48,777 bases of DNA from Nocardia brasiliensis NBRC 14402 (GCF_000308475.2 NZ_BAFT02000088.1:1-48777), one strand, 5' to 3'; shown: positions 16,868 to 26,238, counted from the stretch's first letter. Program-made: numbers and translations. The notes: generated from the letters alone by a model not told the origin.

Positions 16868-18475
16868 TCAGGTCAACGACACCAACTCCCGATAGTCCTC
16901 GGTCCACAGGTCCTCGTACGCCTCGGGAAGTACCAGGACGCGATCGGGCCGCAGGGCATCGATCGCGCCTTCGTCGTGGGTGACCATGACGATCGCGCCC
17001 GGATAGGTGTCGACCGCGGCGAGCACCTCGGTCCGGGAGGCCGGGTCGAGGTTGTTGGTCGGCTCGTCGAGCAGCAGCACATTCGCACCGGAGTGCACCA
17101 GACCGGCCAGTGCCAGGCGGGTCTTCTCGCCACCGGAGAGCACGCCCGCGGGTTTGTCCGCATCGTCGGCACCGGTGAACCCGAAGGCGCCCAGCACATG
17201 TCGCACCTGCCCGTCGGCCAGCTGCGGCGTCGCCGCGGCCAGATTGTCCCGCACGCTCAGCGCCGGGTCCAGGGTGTCGTGCTCCTGCGCGAAGTAGCCG
17301 AGCCGCAGCCCGGCGCCGGGCACGACCCGACCGCTGTCGGGCGCCTCCCGCCCGGCCAGCAGCCGCAGCAGCGTGGTCTTGCCCGCCCCGTTGTGGCCGA
17401 GGATGACCAGCCGGCTCCCGCGATCCACCGCCAGGTCGACCGAATTCAGCACCCGTTGCCCACCATAGGATTTCACCAAGCTGATCGCGCCGAGCGGCAT
17501 CCGCCCGCACGGGTGCGGTTCGGGCAGCCGGATTCGGGCGACCTTCGCCGCGCGCCGTCGCGGTTCCAGTTCGGCGAGCATCCGGTCGGCCCGCCGGACC
17601 ATGTTGCGCGCCGCGACCGCCGTCGCCACATGCGATTTCATCTTCTCCGCCTGTGCGTGCAGGGCGGCCGCTTTGCGTTCGGCGGTGGCGCGCTGCCGGA
17701 TCCGGCGGCGTTCCGCGGAATCCCGCTGGGCGAGATAGCGATTCCAATCGGCGTTGTAGATGTCCAGTGCGCCGCGCTGCGGGTCCAGGTGGAACACCCG
17801 GTTGACGAAGCCGGCCAGGAACTGCGCGTCGTGGCTGATCACCACCAGCCCGCCGGCGTAGCCGTGCAGGAATCCACGCAACCAGCCGATCGCGTCCGCG
17901 TCCAAGTGGTTGGTCGGCTCGTCGAGCAGCAGTGCCCTATCGGTGCCACCGAACAGGATGCGCGCCAGTTCGACCCGGCGCCGCTGCCCGCCCGAAAGCG
18001 CCGAAACCGGTTGTCCGAAGGCGTGATCCGGCACACCGAGCCCGGCCGCGATGCGCGCGGCCTCGGCTTCGGCGGCGTACCCGCCACCGGCCTGGAACTC
18101 GGTCTCGGCCCGCGCGTACGCCCGCAACGCGCGGTCGAGGTCGCGCTCGTCGACCGCGTCGGCCATCGCAGCTTCCGCCGCACGCAACTGCCGCACGGCC
18201 GCGTCGAGCCCACGCGCGGACAGAATTCGGTCGGCGACCGTTACCCGCGGGTCCACCGCGCCGGGATCCTGTGCCAGTACGTCGACCGAGCCGGTGACGG
18301 TGACCGTCCCCGCGACCGGCGCCTGTTGACCGGTCAGGCAGCGCAGCAGACTGGTTTTGCCCGCGCCGTTACGTCCGATCAAACCGATCCGGTCGCCGGG
18401 AGAGATAGTGAAGGAGGTGTCCGAGAGCAGCACGCGGGCACCCACGCGCAGCTCGACACCGCGAACGGTGATCAT
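16868..18475 (-). CDS. ABC-F family ATPase (ribosome-associated)
   Basis: A 535-residue protein with two ATP-binding cassettes and no membrane segments. The first has GRNGAGKT (Walker A, about 35-42), LSGGQRRR and LLLDEPTNHLD; the second has GHNGAGKT, LSGGEKTR and LLLDEPTNNLD. The charged linker between them (about 240-310, with RRRIRQRATAERKAAALHA) is the ABC-F inter-domain arm that reaches into the ribosome. It resembles M. tuberculosis Rv1473 more than EttA, so antibiotic protection is possible but unproven. A 7-codon ORF lies 57 bp upstream of the start. Confidence 0.9.
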   Translation of the reverse strand: MITVRGVELRVGARVLLSDTSFTISPGDRIGLIGRNGAGKTSLLRCLTGQQAPVAGTVTVTGSVDVLAQDPGAVDPRVTVADRILSARGLDAAVRQLRAAEAAMADAVDERDLDRALRAYARAETEFQAGGGYAAEAEAARIAAGLGVPDHAFGQPVSALSGGQRRRVELARILFGGTDRALLLDEPTNHLDADAIGWLRGFLHGYAGGLVVISHDAQFLAGFVNRVFHLDPQRGALDIYNADWNRYLAQRDSAERRRIRQRATAERKAAALHAQAEKMKSHVATAVAARNMVRRADRMLAELEPRRRAAKVARIRLPEPHPCGRMPLGAISLVKSYGGQRVLNSVDLAVDRGSRLVILGHNGAGKTTLLRLLAGREAPDSGRVVPGAGLRLGYFAQEHDTLDPALSVRDNLAAATPQLADGQVRHVLGAFGFTGADDADKPAGVLSGGEKTRLALAGLVHSGANVLLLDEPTNNLDPASRTEVLAAVDTYPGAIVMVTHDEGAIDALRPDRVLVLPEAYEDLWTEDYRELVSLT

Positions 18476-18532
18476 GAGAATTACTCCGAGTTGTCGAAGG
18501 ACAGACTTCTAGCCGGGAAACCAGGTCCTCAG

Positions 18533-18556
18533 CTAGGAAACTCGGGGTGTAGACAT
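18533..18556 (-). CDS. Candidate 7-codon leader ORF upstream of the ABC-F gene
   Basis: On the minus strand, ATG TCT ACA CCC CGA GTT TCC TAG encodes MSTPRVS and stops 57 bp before the ABC-F start. Antibiotic-resistance ABC-F genes are often controlled by short leader ORFs through ribosome-stalling attenuation. There is no obvious ribosome binding site in front, and a 7-codon ORF can occur by chance. Near-direct repeats GTTTCC(T/C)(A/G)GCT follow. The remaining stretch to 18761 shows nothing else that I can support. Confidence 0.25.
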   Translation of the reverse strand: MSTPRVS

Positions 18557-18761
18557 GCGGACAACCGTACCTGGTCGCACTGACCAGGCCGAATGATTTA
18601 AAGGGCGGCATCGCGTTCAGGGCCGCCACCTCGGCCATCCGCAGGAGCTTGTCGACCATGGCCGTGCCGTACGCGTGTCCAGCGGCCGACACGCGGGGCG
18701 GCACACCGGGGCCTGCAGGGAACCGGGGCACGGCGATTCCGCAGCACTTATCGTCTAGCTC

Positions 18762-19079
18762 ATGTCGTGGCAGTACACCTTGTGGGGACTGGCGGGGTCC
18801 GCGGCCAACTGTGGCGTGGTGTTTCTCGAAGCCAGCCGGCGAACCAAGGGGTGGCCGTGGACCAGACCCAGCGGTCCCGGCGGGGGCGTCTACGTCGTCT
18901 CGCTGGTGATCAATCTCGGTGTCGCGACGGCGACTACGGCCGCCCTGGCGACCACTTCGATCATCACCAGCGGGCTCGTCGCCTTCGGAACAGGCGCGGC
19001 CGCACCGGTGGTGGTGAAGAAATTGGCGCGGTACGCCGAGGGGCTGCTGCCCGGTGCCGACGGTTCGGAATCGAGGTGA
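18762..19079 (+). CDS. Small membrane protein of unknown function
   Basis: A 105-residue protein with two likely membrane segments: about residues 5-22 (LWGLAGSAANCGVVFLEA) and a longer hydrophobic Ala/Thr/Val-rich stretch at about 43-85, ending in KKLARYAEGLLPG. I do not recognise a family. It ends 6 bp before a sigma-factor gene on the same strand, so the two are very likely co-transcribed. A role in membrane tethering or control of the sigma factor is possible but speculative. Confidence 0.6.
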   Translation: MSWQYTLWGLAGSAANCGVVFLEASRRTKGWPWTRPSGPGGGVYVVSLVINLGVATATTAALATTSIITSGLVAFGTGAAAPVVVKKLARYAEGLLPGADGSESR

Positions 19080-19085
19080 GGCACG

Positions 19086-19907
19086 GTGGTAGATGATGTG
19101 CTCCGCCGACTGCTGTCGGCCCTGGCCGGATCGACGTCGGCGTTTTCCGGACCGGCGCGCAGCGAGTACGGCAGCGGGCCGCGGCGATTGCTGTCGGCCT
19201 TGGCCGGTTCGGCGCCCGCGTTCACGCCGGAGCCCACCGGCGATCACCCCGGCGATGCCGAATTCACCACTGCCCATGCGGGATTCGGCCACCACACGAA
19301 CACCGCAGCACCACCGGACAACACCGCGTACAGCGAATATCCGGACGCGGATGAAGAACTCAGTACCGCGGTCACCGCGGCCGCGCAGGGTGACCGCGCG
19401 GCCCTTGCCACGATCGTCGAGAGCATCCGTCCGCTCGTCGTGCGTTACACCCGTGCCAGATTCGCCCGAACAGACACCGGACCGGACCCGGACGACCTCG
19501 CCCAGGAGATCCTGCTCACGGTAGTGACCGCGCTGCCGCGATATACCGCCCAGGGCAGACCGTTCCTGGCCTTCGTCTACGGGATCGCCGCGCACAAGGT
19601 CGCCGCGGCCGAGCGCGCGATCACCCGGCCGGAGAAACCGGCGGCGGTCGAGATCCCGGAGGACCTTTCGCCGTTGTTCGAGCAGCGAGCGCTCGAACCC
19701 GAAACCGACGCGGAACTCAGCGGTTTCCTCGCCACCCTGCCCGATCAAGAGCGCGAGATCCTGATCCTGCGCCTGGTGCTCGGCCTGTCGTTGCGCGACA
19801 CCGCCGTAGCGGTCAACAGCACGACGGACGCGGTCGAACGTACCCAGGAACGCGCGTTGACCCAGCTCGAAAAGCGATTCGGCACCCGCGGATTCACCTC
19901 CGGCTAG
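19086..19907 (+). CDS. Sigma-70 factor of the SigD/ShbA type with duplicated N-terminal segment
   Basis: A 273-residue RNA polymerase sigma factor. Region 2 (about 95-165) reads AAAQGDRAALATIVESIRPLV, DPDDLAQEILLTVVTALPRY and GRPFLAFVYGIAAHKVA as three landmarks; region 4 (about 215-265) has LPDQEREILILRLVLGLS and an HTH. These match mycobacterial SigD and streptomycete ShbA. The ~90-residue N-terminal extension is Pro/Ala/Thr-rich and contains RRLLSALAGSTSAF (7-20) repeated as RRLLSALAGSAPAF (33-46). I use the GTG at 19086 behind GAGGTGAGG; a GTG at 19098 is possible. Confidence 0.85.
   Translation: MVDDVLRRLLSALAGSTSAFSGPARSEYGSGPRRLLSALAGSAPAFTPEPTGDHPGDAEFTTAHAGFGHHTNTAAPPDNTAYSEYPDADEELSTAVTAAAQGDRAALATIVESIRPLVVRYTRARFARTDTGPDPDDLAQEILLTVVTALPRYTAQGRPFLAFVYGIAAHKVAAAERAITRPEKPAAVEIPEDLSPLFEQRALEPETDAELSGFLATLPDQEREILILRLVLGLSLRDTAVAVNSTTDAVERTQERALTQLEKRFGTRGFTSG
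19104..19223 (+). repeat. Coding direct repeat in the sigma-factor N-terminus
   Basis: Two 42-nt copies (19104-19145 and 19182-19223) encode RRLLSALAGS(T/A)(S/P)AF. The DNA copies differ mainly at third codon positions, which suggests the duplication has been kept as protein. Confidence 0.7.
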
Positions 19908-19981
19908 GCGACGCGCGCTCGCGTGGACGGGGGCTCCTGGGGGCGGGTAGGGTCTCTCCAATTCTGATGAGGAGAGCGTGA

Positions 19982-20287
19982 ATGAAAAGCATTGGGTTGC
20001 TGGCGATCGGGGCTGCGCTGGTGCTGGCGGGTTGTGGCTCGTCGGACAGCACCGAGGCGGCCGGGTCGTCGAGTACCGCAACCAACAGCGCGGTGCGCAG
20101 CAAGTCGTGCCAGGACTATCTGCCGCTGTTGAGCAAGTTGAAGGACGTGAGCGTGGAGTCCGCGAACAAGACCGCGGAAGACACCATCGCGATGCTCCCC
20201 CAGTCCCCGCAGTGGCCCGCGCTCAGCGAGACCGACCGGCAGTCGATGATCGCCGGCATCCGGGACGCCGCGACCGGTAAGTGCTGA
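19982..20287 (+). CDS. Small predicted lipoprotein of unknown function
   Basis: A 101-residue exported protein: short signal peptide with Lys2, hydrophobic core and the lipobox LAGC (Cys18), then a Ser/Thr/Ala-rich stretch. The mature part has two further cysteines (SKSCQDYL at about 42 and the C-terminal Cys101), which could form a disulfide. GAGGAG lies just upstream of the ATG. I do not recognise a family. Its stop is 14 bp from that of the convergent PucR gene. Confidence 0.72.
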   Translation: MKSIGLLAIGAALVLAGCGSSDSTEAAGSSSTATNSAVRSKSCQDYLPLLSKLKDVSVESANKTAEDTIAMLPQSPQWPALSETDRQSMIAGIRDAATGKC

Positions 20288-20301
20288 CGGCACAAGCCGA
20301 C

Positions 20302-21600
20302 TCAGCGCGATCGTGACCCACGTTCGCGCCCGTGCGCCCGGCGGTGCAACGCGAGCTGCAATTCCAGCAGCAGCCGGTCGCCGGGATCGGTGAGATCGAT
20401 GCCCAGGATCTCCTCGACGCGACGAATGCGGTAGCGCAACGTATTCGGATGCACCTGCAGCACGGCCGCCGCGGCGCGCACGTCACCGTGCTCGCGCAGA
20501 TAGATGTCCACGCTCTCGCGCAGGCTCGCCGAATGTTTGAGGTCGTAGTCCGAGAGCGCGCGCAGCCGCGGATCGTGCAGTTCGGGACGGCTGCCGACGA
20601 GGTCGAGGATCTCGCCGAGCAGCACCGCCGTCCGCGATTCCGCGAGCGTGGTGACCCGCCCCTTCGGATAGGTCGCGACGGTGCTGTCGAGCACGCGGTC
20701 GACCTCACGCCGGGCGGAGGCGACCCCGCTCAGATCGTCGATCGGGCAGGCGATGGCCGCCCGAAGCGCCAGCGCGCGTTTGGCTTCGAGCTGCTCGACC
20801 AGCTGCCGGGTCCACGCCGTCACCGCGTGCGCGGCCCGATAACTCGGCAGCAGCACGTAGACGCGGTCGCCGAGCGTGGCCGTCACCGAATCGTTCCGGA
20901 ATGAGCTGGCGCGCAGGCGAAGCATGTTGCCCAGCGCCGAAGGCTCGGTGGCGGGCGCGGTTTCGGTGGCGGTCAGCGCGAAGCCGACCACGGCGGCCGG
21001 TCCGGTGGTCGGCAGGTTGAGCGCGGTCGCCACGGTCGCCACATCGACCGGACCACCCTCGCCGAACAAGCCCTGCACGAGCAGCGCCTCGGTGGACGGC
21101 GCGTCGAGGCTGCGCGAAATGAGTCGCGCCGCGATGGCCGAGGCGCCGCGCAGGATCTCCGCCGCGTCCGGTTTGAACGGCCGATCGCCCTGTTGCAACC
21201 AGATCGCGCCGAGCACGCGTGGCGCGCGTACGGCACCGTCCGCGGGATGCCGGATGCTCACCACCAGCCGGCGTTTGATGTTCAGTTCCTCGTGCGCGGG
21301 CACGTCGATCACCTCGTCGGTGCGGCGCAACCGATCGAACACGCCCCATTTGCGCAGCACCGCCAGGTACTCCCGCGGTCCCTCGCGGCCGAGGATCGAC
21401 ATCACCCGCATCTGGTCGGCGGCCTCGGCGGCGGAGGCGGAGTACGCCAGCACATGCGACTGCGGGTCCTCGATCGACACCATGCCGCCCGCGTTCTGCG
21501 CGACGATCTGCGCCAGACCGAACAGGTCGATGTCCGCGGCGACCAGCCCACTATCAATAGCCACGTCTACGCCTTTCGGCCAACTCGACAACACACTCAT
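20302..21600 (-). CDS. PucR family regulator, probable activator of proline catabolism
   Basis: A 432-residue regulator. The C-terminal PucR helix-turn-helix (about 365-420) contains AAAVLQVHPNTLRYRIRRVEE, and the N-terminal part resembles a GAF-like sensory domain (VSIEDPQSHVLAYSAS, about 40-55). The gene is divergent from pruA and proline dehydrogenase, as is the mycobacterial PucR-type activator PruC (Rv1186c), so it probably responds to proline. The ATG at 21600 gives the full N-terminus; the first ~12 residues may not all be used. Confidence 0.85.
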   Translation of the reverse strand: MSVLSSWPKGVDVAIDSGLVAADIDLFGLAQIVAQNAGGMVSIEDPQSHVLAYSASAAEAADQMRVMSILGREGPREYLAVLRKWGVFDRLRRTDEVIDVPAHEELNIKRRLVVSIRHPADGAVRAPRVLGAIWLQQGDRPFKPDAAEILRGASAIAARLISRSLDAPSTEALLVQGLFGEGGPVDVATVATALNLPTTGPAAVVGFALTATETAPATEPSALGNMLRLRASSFRNDSVTATLGDRVYVLLPSYRAAHAVTAWTRQLVEQLEAKRALALRAAIACPIDDLSGVASARREVDRVLDSTVATYPKGRVTTLAESRTAVLLGEILDLVGSRPELHDPRLRALSDYDLKHSASLRESVDIYLREHGDVRAAAAVLQVHPNTLRYRIRRVEEILGIDLTDPGDRLLLELQLALHRRAHGRERGSRSR

Positions 21601-21727
21601 CCCATCTTTGTCCTGTCAGCCCATTTCCCGCGCACTTTTCCGGTGTTGACTTCGGCTCACCGCAGTTTCAGAGCGTGTGTGCGCCGCCGATCCGCGACGC
21701 CGCATCGTCAGTCCAGCAGGAGGAATC

Positions 21728-23365
21728 ATGGACGCCATCGTGTCCACACCGCGGCCGGCGAACGAGCCGGTCGGCACGTTCGCCCCCGGTAGTGCGGAAC
21801 GTACACGGTTGCAGGCGAAACTGGCCGAGCTGGGTGCCACGCCGACCGACGTGCACCACGTGATCGGCGGCGAGCACCGGCGCAGCTCCGGCAAGACGAT
21901 CGAGGTCGTGCAGCCGCACCGGCACGCCGCCGTGCTCGGCACCCTCACCACCGCCGCCCCCAGCGACGTCGACGACGCGATCACGGCCGCCACCGCCGCC
22001 GCACCCGCCTGGCGTGCGCTCTCGTTCGAGGATCGGGCCGCGGTCTTCCTGCGCGCCGCCGATCTGCTGGCCGGTCCGTGGCGGGAAACCATCGCCGCCG
22101 CAACGATGCTCGGTCAGTCCAAGACCGCCTATCAGGCCGAGATCGACACCCCGTGCGAGTTGGTCGATTTCTGGCGATTCAACGTGCATTTCGCCCGGCA
22201 GATCCTCGCCGACCAGCCGATCTCCACGCCCGGCGTGTGGAACAAGGTCGAATACCGGCCGCTGGACGGGTTCGTCTACGCGATCACGCCGTTCAATTTC
22301 TCCGCGATCGCGGGCAACCTGCCGACCGCGCCCGCGCTGATGGGCAACACCGTGGTCTGGAAGCCCGCGATGACCCAGTCGGTCGCCGCGTACTGGACGA
22401 TGAAGCTGCTCGAGGCCGCCGGCCTGCCGCCCGGCGTGATCAACATGGTGCACGGCGCCGGACCCAAGGTCTCCGACGTGGTGTTGCAGGACCGGCGCCT
22501 CGCCGGCATCCATTTCACCGGTTCCACCGCCACCTTCCAGCACCTGTGGCGCTCGGTCGCGGCGAACATCTCCGACTACAACTCCTACCCGCGCCTGGTC
22601 GGCGAGACCGGCGGCAAGGACTTCGTGCTCGCGCACAGCTCCGCCGATCCGGACGTGCTCACCACCGCGCTGATCCGCGGCGCGTTCGACTACCAGGGCC
22701 AGAAGTGCTCGGCGGCGTCGCGCGCGTTCGTCCCGAAGTCGGTGTGGGCCAAGATGGGTCGCGACTTCCTCGACAAGGTGGCCACGCTGTCCTACGGCGA
22801 CGTCACCGACTTCAGCCACTTCGGCGGCGCACTGATCGACAAGCGCGCCTTCGACAAGAACGCCGAGGCGATCGCCCGGGCGAAGGCGACGCCGAGCCTG
22901 TCGATCGCGGCGGGCGGGCACGCCGACGATTCGGTCGGCTACTTCGTCGACCCGACCGTGCTGCTCGGTGAGGATCCCGGCGACGAGGCGTTCAGCACCG
23001 AGTACTTCGGCCCGATCCTGTCGGTGCACGTCTACGACGACGCGGCGAGCGGCTCGTTCGAACGCATCCTCGACCTGGTCGATCAGGGCTCCCCGTACGC
23101 GCTGACCGGCGCGATCATCGCCGACGACCGGCTCGCGGTGGCCAAGGCGACCGAGGGGCTGCGCTTCGCCGCGGGCAACTTCTACATCAACGACAAGCCC
23201 ACCGGCGCGGTGGTCGGCCAGCAGCCCTTCGGCGGGTCGCGCGCCTCGGGCACCAACGACAAGGCAGGCTCGCCGCAGAACCTGCTGCGCTGGACCTCTG
23301 CTCGCACCATCAAGGAAACGTTCGTCCCGGCGACCGATCACCGCTACCCGCATCAGGACGCGTGA
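21728..23365 (+). CDS. pruA: L-glutamate gamma-semialdehyde (P5C) dehydrogenase
   Basis: A 545-residue NAD-dependent aldehyde dehydrogenase that oxidises glutamate semialdehyde to glutamate, the second step of proline breakdown. The cofactor and active-site regions are clear: ITPFNFSAIAGNLPTAPALMGN, FTGSTATF, GETGGKDFV (general base Glu) and QGQKCSAASR (nucleophile Cys). Length is typical of the stand-alone enzyme. The ATG at 21728 follows AGGAGG. Proline dehydrogenase follows after 64 bp, so the two enzymes are separate here and not fused as in PutA. Confidence 0.95.
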   Translation: MDAIVSTPRPANEPVGTFAPGSAERTRLQAKLAELGATPTDVHHVIGGEHRRSSGKTIEVVQPHRHAAVLGTLTTAAPSDVDDAITAATAAAPAWRALSFEDRAAVFLRAADLLAGPWRETIAAATMLGQSKTAYQAEIDTPCELVDFWRFNVHFARQILADQPISTPGVWNKVEYRPLDGFVYAITPFNFSAIAGNLPTAPALMGNTVVWKPAMTQSVAAYWTMKLLEAAGLPPGVINMVHGAGPKVSDVVLQDRRLAGIHFTGSTATFQHLWRSVAANISDYNSYPRLVGETGGKDFVLAHSSADPDVLTTALIRGAFDYQGQKCSAASRAFVPKSVWAKMGRDFLDKVATLSYGDVTDFSHFGGALIDKRAFDKNAEAIARAKATPSLSIAAGGHADDSVGYFVDPTVLLGEDPGDEAFSTEYFGPILSVHVYDDAASGSFERILDLVDQGSPYALTGAIIADDRLAVAKATEGLRFAAGNFYINDKPTGAVVGQQPFGGSRASGTNDKAGSPQNLLRWTSARTIKETFVPATDHRYPHQDA

Positions 23366-23429
23366 TGAGCCACTCGCACGTCGTCCGGCTCCGTGCAGCC
23401 GACCGGTCCCGCAGAACACAGGAGGCGTG

Positions 23430-24398
23430 ATGGCCTTTTCGACCCTGTTGCGTCCGGCCATGCTGGCCGCGTCGCGTTCGCCGCGCATGGAGCGCACGAT
23501 CACCCGGATGTCGACGACGAAGAAGCTCGTCGACCGGTTCGTCGCGGGTGACTCCGCCGATCAGGCGATGGTGGCCGTGCGGACGCTGCTGGCGTCCGGC
23601 CGCTACGTCACCATCGACTATCTCGGTGAGGACACCACCGAGATCGAACAGGCCCGCACCACCGTCACCCACTACCTGCACATGCTCTCGGAGCTGGCCC
23701 GGCTCGACGTGCCGGCGGAGTCGGCAACGGTTCGGCCGCTGGAGGTTTCGCTCAAGCTGTCGGCGCTGGGCCAGTCGCTGGCGCAGGACGGTCACGCGAT
23801 CGCGCTCGACCACGCCCGCCAGATCTGCACGGCCGCGGAATCGGCCGGTGTCTGGGTGAACGTCGACGCGGAGGACCACACCACCACCGACTCCACTTTG
23901 AGCATCGTGCGGGAACTGCGCGCCGACTTCCCCACCGTCGGCACGGTGCTGCAGGCGTATCTGCGCCGCACCGAGGGCGACTGCCGGGAGCTGTCCGGCG
24001 AAGGCTCCCGCATCCGGCTGTGCAAAGGCGCGTACAAGGAACCGGCGTCGGTGGCGTTCCAGGAGCGCGCCGCGGTCGACGATTCGTACCTGCGCTGTCT
24101 GCGGGTGCTGATGCTCGGCGACGGCTACCCGATGGTGGCCACCCACGATCCCGCGCTCATCACCTCCGCGCTGGAGTGTGTCGAGACGACGCACCGCAAG
24201 GCCGACGAGTTCGAGTTCCAGATGCTCTACGGCATCCGCGACGCCGAACAGCGCAGGCTCGTCGACGAACGCAACCACCTGCGGGTCTATGTGCCCTACG
24301 GCGACCAGTGGTACGGCTACTTCATGCGCAGGCTCGCCGAACGCCCCGCCAACGTCGCGTTCTTCCTGCGTTCGCTGAAGCCCGGCAGCGCACGCTGA
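23430..24398 (+). CDS. Proline dehydrogenase
   Basis: A 322-residue FAD-dependent TIM-barrel enzyme oxidising proline to pyrroline-5-carboxylate at the membrane face, passing electrons to quinone. Family landmarks are LEVSLKLSALG, VNVDAEDHTTTDSTL, RLCKGAYKEP, ATHDP, EFQMLYGIRD and the C-terminal YFMRRLAERPAN, whose two arginines bind the proline carboxylate. The ATG at 23430 is 4 nt from AGGAGG; a GTG at 23427 is too close to be likely. A terminator-like hairpin follows. Confidence 0.95.
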   Translation: MAFSTLLRPAMLAASRSPRMERTITRMSTTKKLVDRFVAGDSADQAMVAVRTLLASGRYVTIDYLGEDTTEIEQARTTVTHYLHMLSELARLDVPAESATVRPLEVSLKLSALGQSLAQDGHAIALDHARQICTAAESAGVWVNVDAEDHTTTDSTLSIVRELRADFPTVGTVLQAYLRRTEGDCRELSGEGSRIRLCKGAYKEPASVAFQERAAVDDSYLRCLRVLMLGDGYPMVATHDPALITSALECVETTHRKADEFEFQMLYGIRDAEQRRLVDERNHLRVYVPYGDQWYGYFMRRLAERPANVAFFLRSLKPGSAR

Positions 24399-24415
24399 GG
24401 TGACGGCACTTTTCG

Positions 24416-24447
24416 GTGCGGCTCGCCCTACTGGGCGGGCCGCACCG
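24416..24447 (+). terminator. Terminator after proline dehydrogenase
   Basis: GGTGCGGCTCGCCC and GGGCGGGCCGCACC form a 14-bp stem with one G-T pair and a TACT loop, 18 bp after the stop. It separates the proline enzymes from the permease. Confidence 0.7.
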
Positions 24448-24621
24448 ATCCGGTCCCGGGTGCGGTTCCGCCCCGCAGCTTGGCCCGCCGAATAAACCCA
24501 CTGAACAATATTTGGCCAACTCGCCGATCACACCGGCGCTGTGGTCGTATTTAGTAACCACAGCTCGAAGTGTGATCTGCGTTACGCACAGTCGCGTGAC
24601 GTGGAGGACGAAAGGAACCAC

Positions 24622-26064
24622 ATGTCCATCGCGGAGTTGCGTAGCCAAATGCTGCGCCGCAAACCCATGGGGCAGATAGCCGACGAGGGGGCACCGGCCG
24701 ACGAACAGCTGGCTCGGTCGCTCGGTCTATGGCAGCTCACCGCCATCGGCGTCGGCGGCATCATCGGCGCGGGCATCTTCACGCTCGCGGGTGCGGTCGC
24801 ACATTCGGTCACCGGCCCCTCGGTGCTCATCTCGTTCCTGATCGCCGGTGTGGCCAGTGCCGCCGCCGCGCTCTGCTACGCCGAATTCGCGGGGATGGTG
24901 CCGAAGGCGGGGTCGGCCTACACCTACGGCTATGTGTCGTTGGGCGAGATCGCGGGCTGGTTCATCGGCTGGGACCTGCTGCTGGAGTACATCGCGGTCG
25001 CGGCGGTCGTCGCGATCGGCGTGTCCGGCTACTTCCGCTTCCTGCTCGAGCAGGTGGACGTCACGCTGCCCGATTGGATGATGGGTGCGCACGGCACCGG
25101 TGACGGGCATGTGGTCGACGTGTTCGCGATGCTGTTCTGCCTGGGCACCGCCTGGCTGCTGTCGCGCGGCATCCGCAGTGTCGGCCGGTTCGAGACCGTC
25201 GCCGTCGGCATCAAGGTCGCGCTCGTGCTGCTGATCATCGTGCTCGGCGTGTTCCATATCGACAGTTCCAACTACACCCCGTACTTCCCGTTCGGTTCCG
25301 GTGCGGTGTGGACCGGCGCGGCGACGGTGTTCTTCGCGGTGTTCGGCTATGACGCGATGAGCACGGCCGCCGAGGAATCCGTCGACGGCAAGAAGCATCT
25401 GCCCAAGGCTATCCTCTACTCGCTCGCCATCGCGATGGTGTTGTACGTGCTGGCCACCCTGGTGCTCACCGGCATGCAGAAGTACACCGAGATCAGCCCG
25501 ACCAGCGGTTTCTCCACCGCGTTCGAGGCGGTCGGCCAGCCGGGCATCGCGAACATCATCGCGATCGGCGCCATCGTCGGCATCGTCACCGTCGTGCTCA
25601 CGTTCATGCTCGGCGTGACCCGGGTCTGGTACGCGATGAGCCGCGACGGGCTGCTGCCCGAATGGTTCGCCAAGACCCACCCGGTACGCAAGGTGCCCAC
25701 CCGGGTGACCTGGATCGTCGGTATCGGTGCGGCCGTGATGGCCGGTCTGCTCGACATCACCGTCGTCGCCGAGCTCACCAACATCGGCATCCTGATGGCG
25801 TTCATCGTCGTCTCGGTCGCCGTGATCGTGTTGCGCCGCACCCGGCCCGACGAGCCGCGGCAGTTCCGGCTGCCGCTGATGCCGGTGGTGCCGCTGATCG
25901 GCATCGGCTTCTCGCTCTACCTGATCTGGTCGCTGCCGTGGCAGACCTGGGTGCGGTTCGCGGCCTGGCTGGTCGCCGGCTTGGCCGTGTACTTCTTCTA
26001 CTCGCGCACGCACTCCAAGCTGGAGCGCACCGGCCCGGTCGACGCGGTGCAGTTGGAGAAATAA
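24622..26064 (+). CDS. APC superfamily amino acid permease (CAT-like)
   Basis: A 480-residue integral membrane transporter with about 12 hydrophobic segments. The first helix has the family signature GVGGIIGAGIFTLAG (about residues 42-56), and CYAEFAGMVPKAGSAYTYGY marks helix 3. VFFAVFGYDAMSTAAEE (helix 6 region) is typical of cationic amino acid transporters. The ATG at 24622 follows AAAGGA. Its location after the proline genes suggests amino acid uptake, but a proline substrate is not shown; a hairpin separates them, so it has its own promoter in 24448-24621. Confidence 0.9.
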   Translation: MSIAELRSQMLRRKPMGQIADEGAPADEQLARSLGLWQLTAIGVGGIIGAGIFTLAGAVAHSVTGPSVLISFLIAGVASAAAALCYAEFAGMVPKAGSAYTYGYVSLGEIAGWFIGWDLLLEYIAVAAVVAIGVSGYFRFLLEQVDVTLPDWMMGAHGTGDGHVVDVFAMLFCLGTAWLLSRGIRSVGRFETVAVGIKVALVLLIIVLGVFHIDSSNYTPYFPFGSGAVWTGAATVFFAVFGYDAMSTAAEESVDGKKHLPKAILYSLAIAMVLYVLATLVLTGMQKYTEISPTSGFSTAFEAVGQPGIANIIAIGAIVGIVTVVLTFMLGVTRVWYAMSRDGLLPEWFAKTHPVRKVPTRVTWIVGIGAAVMAGLLDITVVAELTNIGILMAFIVVSVAVIVLRRTRPDEPRQFRLPLMPVVPLIGIGFSLYLIWSLPWQTWVRFAAWLVAGLAVYFFYSRTHSKLERTGPVDAVQLEK

Positions 26065-26238
26065 CTTCGAGGGGCACCGACGCCGGCTCCTCGAAACCGA
26101 TCGGGTGGGTGTGCCTCGCGGCCGCCCACCCGATCTCGTTTCCCCCGCGTGCACAAAACACGTTTGCGCCGACCGCAACGGTACGTTCGTCAGAACTGCC
26201 GTTGTTGAAGTCGATCGAACGAGAAAGCGGAGGTGCGG

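Noticed and set aside
18369..20081. A 570-codon minus-strand ORF, with a segment MVDKLLRMAEVAALN near 18620-18660
   Set aside because: The segment weakly recalls a SecA N-terminus, but nothing around it supports this and the rest is antisense to the sigma factor and its neighbour.
21668..23503. A 611-codon minus-strand ORF opposite pruA
   Set aside because: pruA has full active-site motifs on the plus strand; the antisense product is low-complexity.
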